DNA of 64,000 nt from contig NZ_AZWQ01000018.1 in assembly GCF_000514815.1 (NCBI RefSeq), positions 163,968 to 227,967 of the forward strand, written 5' to 3'. Shown here in pieces: positions 1-8,320 of the stretch. Each line of letters starts with the position of its first letter. Position 1 is the stretch's first letter. This DNA comes from Salinispora fenicalii (GTDB taxonomy: Bacteria > Actinomycetota > Actinomycetes > Mycobacteriales > Micromonosporaceae). Both the position numbers and the translations under genes were made by a program. Below the pieces are notes generated by a model that was given only the letters and a program-made list of their open reading frames with translations, was not told the DNA's origin and made no database searches.

Positions 1-761
1 CTCAAACTCGCTCAACTGCTGCTGGATCAGACTGCGTTCGCGATCCAGCACCGCACGATTGGCCACATCCGATCAGAGATCGGAATGCCGTCCAGCTGCC
101 CGACCAGGTCCGGGAACCCCCGCAACACCTGCTCCTGCTGCAACGGAGTCAACGACTCCCACCACGCATGTACCTCGGCCGGACTCCGCCCCGCCTGCGC
201 CTCCAACACCGCACGAGAAACCCCACCAAGCCGGCCCGACCCGAAACCCACCCGCGGCGACGGCATATTAACCGCGATGGCATTAGCAGTCGCATCATCC
301 TGCGCCCGCGCATACCCCACCACCGTCGGCAAATACTGCAGCACCGACTCGGTAGCCCGACTGGAACGATCCAAGCCACCAGCCATATCCGCCGACGGCG
401 GCGGAGCAGTCGCCCCAGTCACCAGGTCCACCTGATAACCAGCCAGCCGCGCCGAAGCGACAATCTCCTCCGCCTGCCGACGCAACCCCACCATCGCGTA
501 CGCATGCTGCTCCAACACATCCGCGACCCGCCTCGCCGGGTTGTACGCGTTACTCACCTCGGCCCGTAACGCCTCGCCCTTGCCCACCGCAGCCGCGGAA
601 GCCCGACCGTCCGGCCAGACATGAACAAGATCCCGACTCCCCCGAATCAGCTGCTCAGCGGCATCGTCAATCCCCTGCGCCAGCCGACCCCACACCCGCG
701 CCGACTCATGCCACGGATCCGGCCGAAACTCGAGCACATCCCGCAACGTCAGATCACTCAC
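1..761 (-). pseudogene. Type VII secretion-associated protein, N-terminal part, frameshifted and running off the left edge
   Basis: The open frame reads 244 residues (27-761). It has a helical N-terminal region and the motif AWWESLTPLQQEQVLRGFPDLVGQLDGIP, which typically precedes a DUF1023-type alpha/beta hydrolase domain in actinomycete WXG100-linked proteins. After ISDR the frame breaks: one base is missing near position 69-71, and the other frame continues as DVANRAVLDRERSLIQQQ to the window edge, exactly as expected for the family. The stop at 27 is therefore an artefact of the shift. It overlaps the upstream small protein by ATGA (758-761). Whether the shift is a real mutation or an assembly error cannot be decided here. 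The hydrolase assignment is inference, because that domain lies outside the window. Confidence 0.6.
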
Positions 762-1066
762 CGCGGTAGCACCCCCATCCGCCGCAACCCGTCAGCATTC
801 GCCTCATCCACGGCCCGATACTCCCGCGCCGAAGCGCTCAAGTCCGCACCGAAGCCATCCAACTCCCTCACCAGCCGACGCAGCTCCGCCAACCACGCCC
901 GCTCCGCTCCCTGCACCGCAACCACCGCAGCCGAACCCGGCGGCGACGACGGCGCCAACCCAGCACCAGCCACCCGCACCGACTCCCGCAACATCGCCGC
1001 AGTCGCCTCCACCTGCGCCCCCACACTCCCCAGGGCGTCCACATCAACCGCGAATCCCGGATGCAT
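758..1066 (-). CDS. Small WXG100/EspC-like type VII secretion protein
   Basis: A 102-residue protein starting at MHPGFAVDVDAL. A longer start at 1114 adds a tail rich in unlikely residues and was not used. It is an all-helical pattern with a central AWLAELRRLVRELDGFGADLSASAREY helix, typical of ESX-type small substrates (DUF2580 / type VII secretion target). The stop overlaps the start of the next gene (ATGA), so the two are translated together and probably act as a small partner plus a larger effector or hydrolase. No ESX core genes lie in the window. Family assignment is by pattern only. Confidence 0.55.
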   Translation of the reverse strand: MHPGFAVDVDALGSVGAQVEATAAMLRESVRVAGAGLAPSSPPGSAAVVAVQGAERAWLAELRRLVRELDGFGADLSASAREYRAVDEANADGLRRMGVLPR

Positions 1067-1184
1067 CAGCACCTCCCCCTCGTGCGACCCCGCACAATAC
1101 CGGAGGTCCACCACCTTGGATGTAACAGCACACGTCGTGATCGATCATCCAGAGTGACCATGAGTGCAAGGGTTTGGCCCCGAC

Positions 1185-1955
1185 TCAAGGCATGCGCTTC
1201 TCCACCCGGCTCCATCCGGTCCAGCCACGTTCGGTGAGCAACTCGGCCAGCCGGGTGACGACGGGGTGGGCGGCAAAGGAGTACGAATCCAGCAACCGGT
1301 AGAACGCCTGGTCGGGAATGAACTCGTCCTGCTGGTCCAGCACTCCGTTCGCCGCCGCCTCGTCGTACTGGTCGCTCAGCAGGTCGGCGATTTCGCACAG
1401 TAGATCGTCGTTTTCCGGTTCCACTGTGAGTCGGCTGAGGAGCTGGTAGAGCCGACGGACCCGCGGGTCGGCGAGTTGGGCTACCTTGTCGGCGATGATC
1501 GCCGTGATCGTCTCCGGGAAGCGTGCCGCCAGCAGGATCCACGCGTCGCGCTCCGCCTCGACGAGTATCGGCGGTGCGCCGATGCCACGGAGGCGTTCCA
1601 GGTAGTCGGCCACCTCCTCGGGGACCGCCAGTGACTCGACGGAGCCCAGCTGCGCGACCCGCCGCCGGTGCTCCTGGAGGGTGCGGATCCGCGCCCGCAG
1701 CTCCCGGTCGACCTCGATCCTCGCGGCGGCGAACGTCTCGGGGTCGGCATCGAGCAGCTCCCGGACCCGGGCCAGCGGGACGCCGGCCTCGGCGAGGGTC
1801 CGGATCCGGATCAGGCGCAGCACCGCGGCGGCGTCATAGCTCCGGTAGCCGGAGGCGTCGCGTTCCGGCTCCGGCAGGAGCCCGATCTGGTGGTAGTGCC
1901 GCACGGCGCGGATGGAAACCCCGGCGTAGGAGGCCAGCCGCCCGATCGTCAGCAT
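1185..1955 (-). CDS. MerR-family transcriptional regulator
   Basis: A 256-residue protein. The N-terminal winged helix-turn-helix MLTIGRLASYAGVSIRAVRHYHQIGLL and the following YRSYD segment are diagnostic of MerR. A coiled-coil dimerisation helix follows (about residues 75-115). The last 130 residues are a helical domain with no metal-binding cysteines, so the inducer is probably an organic compound. It is the third gene of an operon with the DrrAB-like transporter: its ATG lies 27 bases after the permease stop. The operon promoter carries a perfect 15-base palindrome (3594-3608), the likely binding site, so the protein probably controls its own operon. The much longer open frame upstream (to 2435) overlaps the permease gene and is not used. 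Confidence 0.85.
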   Translation of the reverse strand: MLTIGRLASYAGVSIRAVRHYHQIGLLPEPERDASGYRSYDAAAVLRLIRIRTLAEAGVPLARVRELLDADPETFAAARIEVDRELRARIRTLQEHRRRVAQLGSVESLAVPEEVADYLERLRGIGAPPILVEAERDAWILLAARFPETITAIIADKVAQLADPRVRRLYQLLSRLTVEPENDDLLCEIADLLSDQYDEAAANGVLDQQDEFIPDQAFYRLLDSYSFAAHPVVTRLAELLTERGWTGWSRVEKRMP

Positions 1956-1981
1956 GGCTACCTCCCCGCCGGGACCCAACC

Positions 1982-2743
1982 TCACCTGACCTTGCGATGG
2001 TAGACGGCCCTGGCTACGACGTACGCGACGGCGAGCAGGCCGACGCACCAGGCGAGAGCGATCCACAGGTCGGCGCCGACCTGCTGCTGCGCCAACAGTC
2101 TGCGGACCGTGTCGATGATGGAGGTGACTGGCTGGTTCTCGGCGAAGGCGCGTACCGGACCGGGCATGCTCTCGGTGGGTACGAACGCCGAGCTGATGAA
2201 CGGCAGGAAGATGAGCGGATAGGAGAAGGCACTCGCCCCCTCCAGGGACGTCGCGGTCAGCCCGGGGATAACGGCCAGCCAGGTCAGGGCCAGGGTGAAG
2301 AGCAGCATGATCCCAGCGACCGCCAACCAGGCCAGCACGCCCGCCCCGGAGCGGAAGCCCATCGCGAGGGCGACCAGCACCACCACCACGAGCGAGATCA
2401 GGTTGGCGACCAGCGAGGTCAGCACATGCGCCCACAGTACGGCCGAGCGGGCGATCGGCATGGACTGGAACCGTTCGAAGATGCCACCCTTCATGTCCAG
2501 GAAGAGCCGGTACGCGGTGTAGGAGATGCCCGACGCCACGGTGATGAGCAGGATGCCGGGGAGCAGGTAGTTCACATAGTTATCCGAGCCGGCCTCGACC
2601 GCACCGCCGAAGACGTAGACGAAGAGCAGCATGAGGGCGATCGGCGTGATCGCGGTCGTGATGATGGTGTCCGGGCTGCGGCCGATGTGGCGCAGGGAAC
2701 GCTGGGTCAGGGCGGTGGTGTCGCTGAAGAAGTTGCCGGTCAT
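1982..2743 (-). CDS. ABC-2 type transporter permease (DrrB-like)
   Basis: A 253-residue integral membrane protein with about six hydrophobic segments. It has the typical ABC-2 layout: a cytoplasmic N-terminus, a central QSMPIARSAVLWAHVLTSL segment, then LIFLPFISSAFVPTESMP and FAENQPVTSIIDTVRRLL. These motifs recur in daunorubicin-resistance DrrB-type permeases. Its start overlaps the ATPase stop by ATGA (2740-2743), so the two form one exporter for hydrophobic drugs or lipids. The substrate cannot be told from sequence. Confidence 0.88.
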   Translation of the reverse strand: MTGNFFSDTTALTQRSLRHIGRSPDTIITTAITPIALMLLFVYVFGGAVEAGSDNYVNYLLPGILLITVASGISYTAYRLFLDMKGGIFERFQSMPIARSAVLWAHVLTSLVANLISLVVVVLVALAMGFRSGAGVLAWLAVAGIMLLFTLALTWLAVIPGLTATSLEGASAFSYPLIFLPFISSAFVPTESMPGPVRAFAENQPVTSIIDTVRRLLAQQQVGADLWIALAWCVGLLAVAYVVARAVYHRKVR

Positions 2744-3576
2744 CGGGGGTCCTTAGCTGCTCGTACCGGGGTCGATGCGGTCGGCACGGCGGTGTCCCCG
2801 CCGACGATGGCCAGGAAGATGTCCTCCAGGGACGGTTGCTTCTCGACGTACTCCACGGTCGCGGGCGGGAACAGCCGCCGGAGTTCGGCGAGCGTGCCGT
2901 TGGCGATGACGCGCCCCTCGTGCAGGACCGCGATCCGGTCCGCGAGCTGCTCGGCCTCGTCCAGATACTGGGTGGTGAGCAGCACCGTCGTACCCTGGCC
3001 GGCGAGTTCCCGGACGGCCTGCCACACCTCCAGCCGCGCCTGCGGGTCCAGCCCGGTCGTCGGCTCATCGAGGAAGATCACCAGCGGCTTCCCGACCAGA
3101 CTCATCGCGAGGTCGAGGCGACGACGCATCCCACCCGAGTACGTCGCCACCCGGCGGTTCGCCGCGTCGGTGAGGGCGATGCGGGCCAGCAGGTCATCCG
3201 CGACCCGACCCGGCTCCCGCTGCCGCCGCAGCCGGGCGACCAGCACCAGATTCTCCCGCCCGCTGAGGATCTCGTCGACCGCGGCGAACTGCCCGGTCAG
3301 GCTGATCGACGCACGCACCTTTCCCGCCTGCGCGGCAACGTCGAAGCCGTTCACGGTGGCCGCTCCGGCATCCGGGCGCAGCAGCGTGGAGAGGATCCGT
3401 ACCACCGTGGTCTTGCCCGCCCCGTTGGAGCCGAGCAGCGCGAAGACGCTGCCCGGCGCGACGTCGAAGTCGACGCCGCGTAGCACCCGCAGCTCCTGGA
3501 AGGACTTGTGCAGGCCACGTACCTGGATCGCCGGCTCCCGGCTCCGCCCCGGCGTCCGCTGAAGATCTATCGACAT
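2740..3576 (-). CDS. ABC transporter ATP-binding protein (DrrA-like)
   Basis: A 278-residue ATPase starting at MSIDLQRTPG. The upstream in-frame ATG (3639) would place the promoter palindrome inside the gene, so 3576 is preferred. Walker A is GSNGAGKTT, the signature is YSGGMRRRLDLAMSL, Walker B is LVIFLDEPTTGLDP, and the switch His of the usual H-loop is replaced in TTQYLDEAEQLADRIAVL. The C-terminal LEDIFLAIVG segment is typical of the drug-resistance DrrA subfamily. It pairs with the permease downstream and is probably regulated by the MerR protein of the same operon. Confidence 0.9.
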   Translation of the reverse strand: MSIDLQRTPGRSREPAIQVRGLHKSFQELRVLRGVDFDVAPGSVFALLGSNGAGKTTVVRILSTLLRPDAGAATVNGFDVAAQAGKVRASISLTGQFAAVDEILSGRENLVLVARLRRQREPGRVADDLLARIALTDAANRRVATYSGGMRRRLDLAMSLVGKPLVIFLDEPTTGLDPQARLEVWQAVRELAGQGTTVLLTTQYLDEAEQLADRIAVLHEGRVIANGTLAELRRLFPPATVEYVEKQPSLEDIFLAIVGGDTAVPTASTPVRAAKDPR

Positions 3577-3593
3577 GACCCCAGCGTGCAGGG

Positions 3594-3608
3594 TTGACGC
3601 TGCGTCAA
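3594..3608 (-). promoter_or_regulatory. MerR-type operator in the drug-exporter promoter
   Basis: TTGACGCTGCGTCAA is a perfect 7-1-7 palindrome 18 bases upstream of the ATPase ATG. It is directly preceded (on the minus strand) by TTGACC, a good -35 hexamer. A palindrome between -35 and -10 is where MerR regulators bind, and a MerR gene is in the operon. The binding is inferred. Confidence 0.6.
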
Positions 3609-3667
3609 GGTCAAGCCCGAACATGTTTGACCGAAGCAAGAACCGAACCGTGTCGATGGGGTGGCGG

Positions 3668-4189
3668 CTAAGGAAGGCGGACCAAAGAAGGGATTATCAA
3701 TGCAAACGTCACCCAGAAACCCATAACAAAACTTGTATGACGACGCCAGGGAACTGCTGAATCCACATCAAGCCCCCCGCCACTGTCAACCCCCTTAGCG
3801 CGAATCTTTTCCATCTTGCGCACGGCCCGACGGGCTCCGGGGTAGCGCAGAAATTTCCCAATCATTGAGACTTGGAAAGCAAAACTATAGACCTTCTCCC
3901 CGTTGGTCAGTTCAACGTACAGACCTTGATCGGCGGAAAGCTCTCTGACATTACGCCAAGGAATACGGAAAATCTTATCGGGATTGACTACGACCAGCCC
4001 GGACGAGGTAGCCCGAACATAAGGAAACAGGGTAAAAATTGAGATCAAGTAGCAGATAGGAGTGAAGAATGTCGCGATACCCAGCAACTCGCCCCAACCG
4101 TTCGCTGAATTGAGGCTAAACATCACTACCATGAATACAACCAGCAGACAGAGCAAGAATCCACTAGTCCAAGTAATCCAGCCCCTCAC
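3668..4189 (-). CDS. PH-like domain membrane protein, hypothetical
   Basis: A 173-residue protein with a GTG start. Two N-terminal membrane segments (about residues 8-28 and 37-58) are followed by a soluble domain, SGLVVVNPDKIFRIPWRNVRELSADQGLYV, that resembles the bacterial PH-like domains which read 'general strand, then I-W-x-x-V'. A C-terminal membrane segment FVMGFWVTFALIIPSLV completes it. The gene and its flanks (about 3670-4360) are clearly more AT-rich than the neighbours, with many AAA/AAT codons, which suggests recent transfer. The function is unknown. Confidence 0.6.
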   Translation of the reverse strand: MRGWITWTSGFLLCLLVVFMVVMFSLNSANGWGELLGIATFFTPICYLISIFTLFPYVRATSSGLVVVNPDKIFRIPWRNVRELSADQGLYVELTNGEKVYSFAFQVSMIGKFLRYPGARRAVRKMEKIRAKGVDSGGGLDVDSAVPWRRHTSFVMGFWVTFALIIPSLVRLP

Positions 4190-4362
4190 ACGAAATCACC
4201 TTCACCAGTTATCAGCGCCATTGGTAGCACACCCCACATATCTGCACTACTCCAGAACCCTTGATGGTAACAAACAGGTCGAAGGTGTTGATCTCACCCT
4301 TTCACATCAATGCCGGTTCGTTCTGAAGGACGGTAATAGTCCCGCCAACTATTCTCATGGGA

Positions 4363-5436
4363 TCAGAAGTCGTCGTCGAAGGTGACGCTCCCGCTGACGC
4401 CCATCTGGTACGCCGAAACCCGCCGCTCGAAGAAGTTCGACAACTCCTGTACGTCCTGCAACTCCATGAAGGCGAACGGGTTCTGGCTGCCGTACATCGG
4501 GGTGATCCCCAACGTGACCAGCCGCCGGTCCGCGACGTGCTGGAGGTATTCCCGCATGTCGGTCAGGGAGAGCCCGGAGACTCCCTGCTCAAGCAGGTCC
4601 GCGGCGAACTGCACCTCGCAGTCGACCGCCTCCGCCATCATCTCCCTGACCTGCTGCTCCAGGTCGGCGTCGAAGAGGTCCGGCTCCTCGGCACGGGCGG
4701 TCTCCACCACGTCGAAGGCGAAGGCCATGTGCATGGACTCATCGCGGAACACCCAGTTGGTGCCGGACGCGAGACCGTTGAGCAGGCCCCGGGAGCGGAG
4801 GAAGTAGACGTAGGCGAAGGCGCCGTAGAAGAACAGGCCCTCGATGCAGGCGGCGAAGCAGATCAGGTTGAGCAGAAACGCCCGCCGGTCCGCCCGGGTC
4901 CGCAGCTCCCGCAGCTCGAAGATCGAGTCGATCCACCGGAAGCAGAACTCGGCCTTGCGCGCGATCGAGGGGATGTTCTCCACCGCCGCGAACGCCGCGA
5001 ACCGCTCCTTCTCCTCCGGCACGTAGGTGTCCAGCAGGTTCAGGTAGAACTGGACGTGCACCGCCTCCTCGAAGAGCTGCCGGGACAGGTAGAGCCGGCC
5101 CTCCGGCGAGTTGACATGCTGGTAGAGGTTGAGCACCAGGTTGTTGGCGACGATCGTGTCGCCGGTGGCGAAGAACGCGACCAGCCGGGACACCAGGTGC
5201 CGCTCGGCCGGGGAGAGCTTCGCCAGGTCGGCGAGGTCGGAGTGCAGGTCCACCTCCTCCACCGTCCAGGTGTTCTTGATCGCCTCCTTGAACCGGTCGA
5301 AGAAGTGCGGGTACCGCATCGGGCGCAGGGTCAGGTCCATGCCGGGGTCGAGCAGCAGTTGCCGCTCGCCACCGGTCCCAGCGGTCGCGGTACGGGTGTC
5401 GGCGGTCGCGGTACGGAACTCGGCGTCGGTGGTCAT
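4363..5436 (-). CDS. nrdB: Class Ia ribonucleotide reductase small subunit (R2)
   Basis: A 357-residue protein starting at MTTDAEFRTATA; the ATG overlaps the nrdA stop (5433-5436). The di-iron ligands are visible: the first Asp in FATGDTIVAN, EEAVH, and the later DESMHMAFAFDVVE. The radical Tyr is at the expected place four residues after the ligand His (HVQFY). This is therefore a tyrosyl-radical R2 and not a Phe-type (class Ic) protein. It supplies the radical to NrdA for ribonucleotide reduction under oxic conditions. It shares the promoter, NrdR boxes and cobalamin riboswitch upstream of nrdA. No nrdS-like regulator follows, unlike the Streptomyces nrdABS operon. Confidence 0.95.
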   Translation of the reverse strand: MTTDAEFRTATADTRTATAGTGGERQLLLDPGMDLTLRPMRYPHFFDRFKEAIKNTWTVEEVDLHSDLADLAKLSPAERHLVSRLVAFFATGDTIVANNLVLNLYQHVNSPEGRLYLSRQLFEEAVHVQFYLNLLDTYVPEEKERFAAFAAVENIPSIARKAEFCFRWIDSIFELRELRTRADRRAFLLNLICFAACIEGLFFYGAFAYVYFLRSRGLLNGLASGTNWVFRDESMHMAFAFDVVETARAEEPDLFDADLEQQVREMMAEAVDCEVQFAADLLEQGVSGLSLTDMREYLQHVADRRLVTLGITPMYGSQNPFAFMELQDVQELSNFFERRVSAYQMGVSGSVTFDDDF

Positions 5437-7919
5437 TGGCATGCCTCGCAGCTTTCGGGGTTTTCCAGGGAGCAGGCCAGCGCCTCGGCGTCGGCGAAAC
5501 CAGACAGCGTCGACGCCGCGGCACCGGCCGGCTGGGCCGACGACGCGGTGGTCTGCTGCGCGGTCGGGGTGACGGCGACGGTGGCCTGCTGGATCCGGGT
5601 CGCGGGACGGGACCGCAGGTAGTAGGTGGTCTTCAGCCCGGACTTCCAGGCGTACAGGTACATCGAGGAGAGCTTGCCGATCGTCGGCGCGGCCAGAAAC
5701 AGGTTCAGCGACTGAGACTGGTCGATGTACGGGGCACGGGCCGCGGCCAAGTCGATCAGCGCCCGCTGCGGCAGCTCCCACGCCGTCCGGAACAGTTCCC
5801 GCACCTCGGCGGGGAGCTCGGCGATGCCCTGCACCGACCCCTCCGCCCGCTTGATCTCGTCCCGGATCGGGGCCGTCCACAACCCGCGCGCCTTCAGCTC
5901 ACCGACCAGGTAGGTGTTGACCTGAAGGAACTCGCCGGACATGGTTTCGCGCTTGAACAGGTTGGACACCTGCGGCTCGATGCACTCGTAGCAGCCGGCG
6001 ATCGAGGCGATCGTCGCGGTCGGGGCGATCGCCACCAGCAGCGAGTTCCGCAGACCGTGCTCCGCAACCCGCGCCTTCAGCTCGGCCCACCGCTTCGGCT
6101 GCGCCGGCTCGGTCCCCCACAGCTGCGGGTGCAGCTCGCCCCGGGCCGCGCGGGTCTCGGCGTACGCGGGATGCGGGCCGAACCGCTCGGCGAGCCCGGC
6201 GGAGGTCTCCAGGGCGGTCAGGAAGATCTCCTCCTGCACCCGGGTGGACAGCTCCCGCGCCTCGGCCGAGTCGAACGGCAACCGCAGCGTGAAGAAGGCG
6301 TCCTGCAGGCCCATCAACCCGAGCCCGACCGGCCGCCAACGCGGGTTGGAGGCCACCGCCTGCTCGGCCGGGTAGTAGTTGATGTCGATCACGCGGTCGA
6401 GGAAGACCATCGCGGTACGGACGGTGTCCCGCAGCTTCACCCAGTCCACCCCGTCGGTGCTGACGTGGGCGCCCAGGTTGACCGAGCCCAGGTTGCACAC
6501 CGCGGTCTCGGCGTCGTTGTTGACCTCAAGAATCTCGGTGCAGAGATTCGACAGGTGAATCGTGTTGCCGGGCTCCCCGGTCTGGTTGGACAGCGTGTTC
6601 GAGCGGTCCTTGAAGGTCATCCACCCGTTGCCGGTCTGCGCCAGGGTGCGCATCATCCGCCCGTACAGATCCCGCGCCTTGACCGTACGGACCGCCTTCT
6701 TCTCCGCGACCCGGTAGGCGGCGTCGAACTCGGCGCCGTACAGGTCGGGCAGCTCCGGGGCGTCGGACGGGTCAACCAGTGACCAGTCGCCGTCCGCCTC
6801 GACCCGGCGCATGAACTCGTCCGGCAGCCAGTTGGCCAGGTTCAGGTTGTGCGTACGCCGGGCGTCCTCGCCGGTGTTGTCCCGCAGCTCCAGGAACTCC
6901 TCGATGTCGGGGTGCCAGGGCTCCAGGTAGACACAGGCCGCGCCCTTTCGCCGGCCGCCCTGGTTGACCGCGGCGACGCCGGCGTCGAGGGTCTTCAGGA
7001 ACGGCACGATGCCGTTCGACCGGCCGTTCGTCCCCCGGATCAGCGCGCCCCGGCCGCGTACCCGCGACCAGGCGATGCCGATACCGCCGGAGAACTTCGA
7101 CAGCTTCGCGACCTGGTGGTACCGCTGGTAGATGGAGTCCAGCTCGTCGCGGGGCGAGTCGACCAGGAAACACGACGACATCTGGGTGTGCCGGGTGCCG
7201 GAGTTGAACAGCGTCGGCGAGCTGGGCAGGTACGCCAGCGACGACATCAGCCGGTAGAACCCGATCGCCTCGGCCGGCGTCCGGGACAGCCCACAGGCCA
7301 CCCGCAGCAGCCAGTACTGCGGGGTCTCCACCACCAGCCGCGACTGCGGGTGCCGCAGCAGGTAGCGGTCCGCGACGGTACGCAGCCCGAAGTACTCGAA
7401 CCGCAGGTCGCCGGCCGGATCCACCGCGTCGTCCAGCTTGCGGGCGTTGCGGGACACGAAGGCGGCGGTGGCGTCGCTGATCAGCCCGAGGCCATGGGCG
7501 TACCGGATGGACTGGCTGAAGCTCGCGACCTGCTGCCCCCGGACCTCCTTGTCCACGTACGCGGCCAGCAGTCGCGCCGCCAACTTCGAATACTGCGGCT
7601 CCTCGCCGATCAGCTCCGCCGCCGTCTGGATCGACAGCCGGTCCAGCTCGGCCGTCGTCGCCCCGTCGTACAGGCCGCTGATCGTCTTGGTCGCCACCCG
7701 CAGCGGGTCCACCTCGTTCAGGTCGGTGACCCACCGCTCCACCGCGCGGACGATCTTGTTGACGTCCACCGGCTCGGTGTCGCCGTTGCGCTTGCGGACC
7801 TCCATCACCTGCCGCCGCTGCTGCTGCTCCGCACCGGCCGGGCCGTTCGTGGTGCCTTCCCGCGGCGCCGTCGTCTCCCCGGCCGGGCCGTTCGTGGCGC
7901 GTTCCCGTGTCGTCGTCAT
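5433..7919 (-). CDS. nrdA: Class Ia ribonucleotide reductase large subunit (R1)
   Basis: An 828-residue protein. The start at MTTTRERATNG has an excellent purine-rich ribosome site (GGAGGGGGAG); an upstream ATG at 7982 has none. An ATP-cone (MEVRKRNGDTEPVDVNKIVRAVERW, from about residue 40) provides overall activity control. The active-site elements are present: the first redox Cys in SSCFLVDSP, the radical Cys in NLCTEI, the second redox Cys in CNLGSVNLG, and a C-terminal SCEACQ cysteine pair that re-reduces the site. The N-terminus carries a short direct repeat (TNGPAGETTAPREGTTNGPAG). It forms an operon with nrdB. In Streptomyces the class Ia enzyme is switched off by B12 through a riboswitch and the B12-dependent class II enzyme takes over; the same logic fits here. 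Confidence 0.96.
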   Translation of the reverse strand: MTTTRERATNGPAGETTAPREGTTNGPAGAEQQQRRQVMEVRKRNGDTEPVDVNKIVRAVERWVTDLNEVDPLRVATKTISGLYDGATTAELDRLSIQTAAELIGEEPQYSKLAARLLAAYVDKEVRGQQVASFSQSIRYAHGLGLISDATAAFVSRNARKLDDAVDPAGDLRFEYFGLRTVADRYLLRHPQSRLVVETPQYWLLRVACGLSRTPAEAIGFYRLMSSLAYLPSSPTLFNSGTRHTQMSSCFLVDSPRDELDSIYQRYHQVAKLSKFSGGIGIAWSRVRGRGALIRGTNGRSNGIVPFLKTLDAGVAAVNQGGRRKGAACVYLEPWHPDIEEFLELRDNTGEDARRTHNLNLANWLPDEFMRRVEADGDWSLVDPSDAPELPDLYGAEFDAAYRVAEKKAVRTVKARDLYGRMMRTLAQTGNGWMTFKDRSNTLSNQTGEPGNTIHLSNLCTEILEVNNDAETAVCNLGSVNLGAHVSTDGVDWVKLRDTVRTAMVFLDRVIDINYYPAEQAVASNPRWRPVGLGLMGLQDAFFTLRLPFDSAEARELSTRVQEEIFLTALETSAGLAERFGPHPAYAETRAARGELHPQLWGTEPAQPKRWAELKARVAEHGLRNSLLVAIAPTATIASIAGCYECIEPQVSNLFKRETMSGEFLQVNTYLVGELKARGLWTAPIRDEIKRAEGSVQGIAELPAEVRELFRTAWELPQRALIDLAAARAPYIDQSQSLNLFLAAPTIGKLSSMYLYAWKSGLKTTYYLRSRPATRIQQATVAVTPTAQQTTASSAQPAGAAASTLSGFADAEALACSLENPESCEACQ

Positions 7920-7982
7920 CTCCCCCTCCTCCGCCTGTCGACAAGGTCGACGAACGCGCAGGGGGACGCCACGATCACTCAA

Positions 7983-8064
7983 CCCGGTGGGGTAACCACA
8001 CCGGGCGGCTGCGGGCGTCGGCCGTCCCGCGCGGCCGCCGACCGCCGCACGCGTCGCGTGCGGC
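7983..8064 (-). terminator. Two hairpins between the riboswitch and nrdA (candidate expression platform)
   Basis: Just downstream of the riboswitch lie GCCGCACGC/GCGTGCGGC (9-base stem, 8044-8064) and CCCGGTG/CACCGGG (7983-8005, followed on the minus strand by TTGAG). Neither has a long U run. They could act as Rho-independent-like or attenuating structures controlled by the riboswitch. The role is inferred from position only. Confidence 0.45.
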
Positions 8065-8069
8065 GCGCT

Positions 8070-8268
8070 GGCAGGTCTTCGGACTCGCGGGCACGCCCGG
8101 GGGATCCCGGGCGCCTACTGGCCGTCGCTTCCCAGGCTTCGCTCAGCCCAGTGCGTGATGACGGCGGTCGTTCCCACTCACCGCTGCGGGGCAGTCCCGG
8201 ACTTCCACCGGGTTCCCTCTTGCCTCGGCCACTCCCCGGTGGGAGCGCCGAACCAGCTGCGGGAGACA
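8070..8268 (-). promoter_or_regulatory. Cobalamin riboswitch of nrdAB
   Basis: Read on the minus strand, the core GAGGGAACCCGGTGGAAG...CTGCCCCGCAGCGGTGAG and the 3' B12 box AGTCCGAAGACCTGCC (8070-8085) match the conserved cobalamin aptamer. It lies 150 bases upstream of nrdA. In Streptomyces the nrdABS operon is repressed by coenzyme B12 through such an element, so adenosylcobalamin should lower nrdAB expression here. The 5' limit is approximate. Confidence 0.92.
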
Positions 8269-8313
8269 CCATATATGCCGGCCCTACCCCGCATGCAACA
8301 CCAGATGTCGTGT
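8266..8313 (-). promoter_or_regulatory. Paired NrdR boxes upstream of nrdAB
   Basis: Two copies resembling the NrdR box (consensus ACACWATATATWGTGT) lie at 8266-8281 (ACACCATATATGCCGG) and 8298-8313 (ACACCAGATGTCGTGT). They start 32 bases apart, about three helical turns, which is the usual NrdR spacing. The first overlaps the 5' edge of the riboswitch. NrdR with dATP should repress the operon. The nrdR gene is not in the window. Confidence 0.7.
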
Positions 8314-8320
8314 CGGCGTG

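Noticed and set aside
1523..3562. Long plus-strand open frame (679 codons)
   Set aside because: It is antisense to the MerR/ABC operon, shows Arg/Pro/Gly-rich shadow composition and has no ribosome site or domain.
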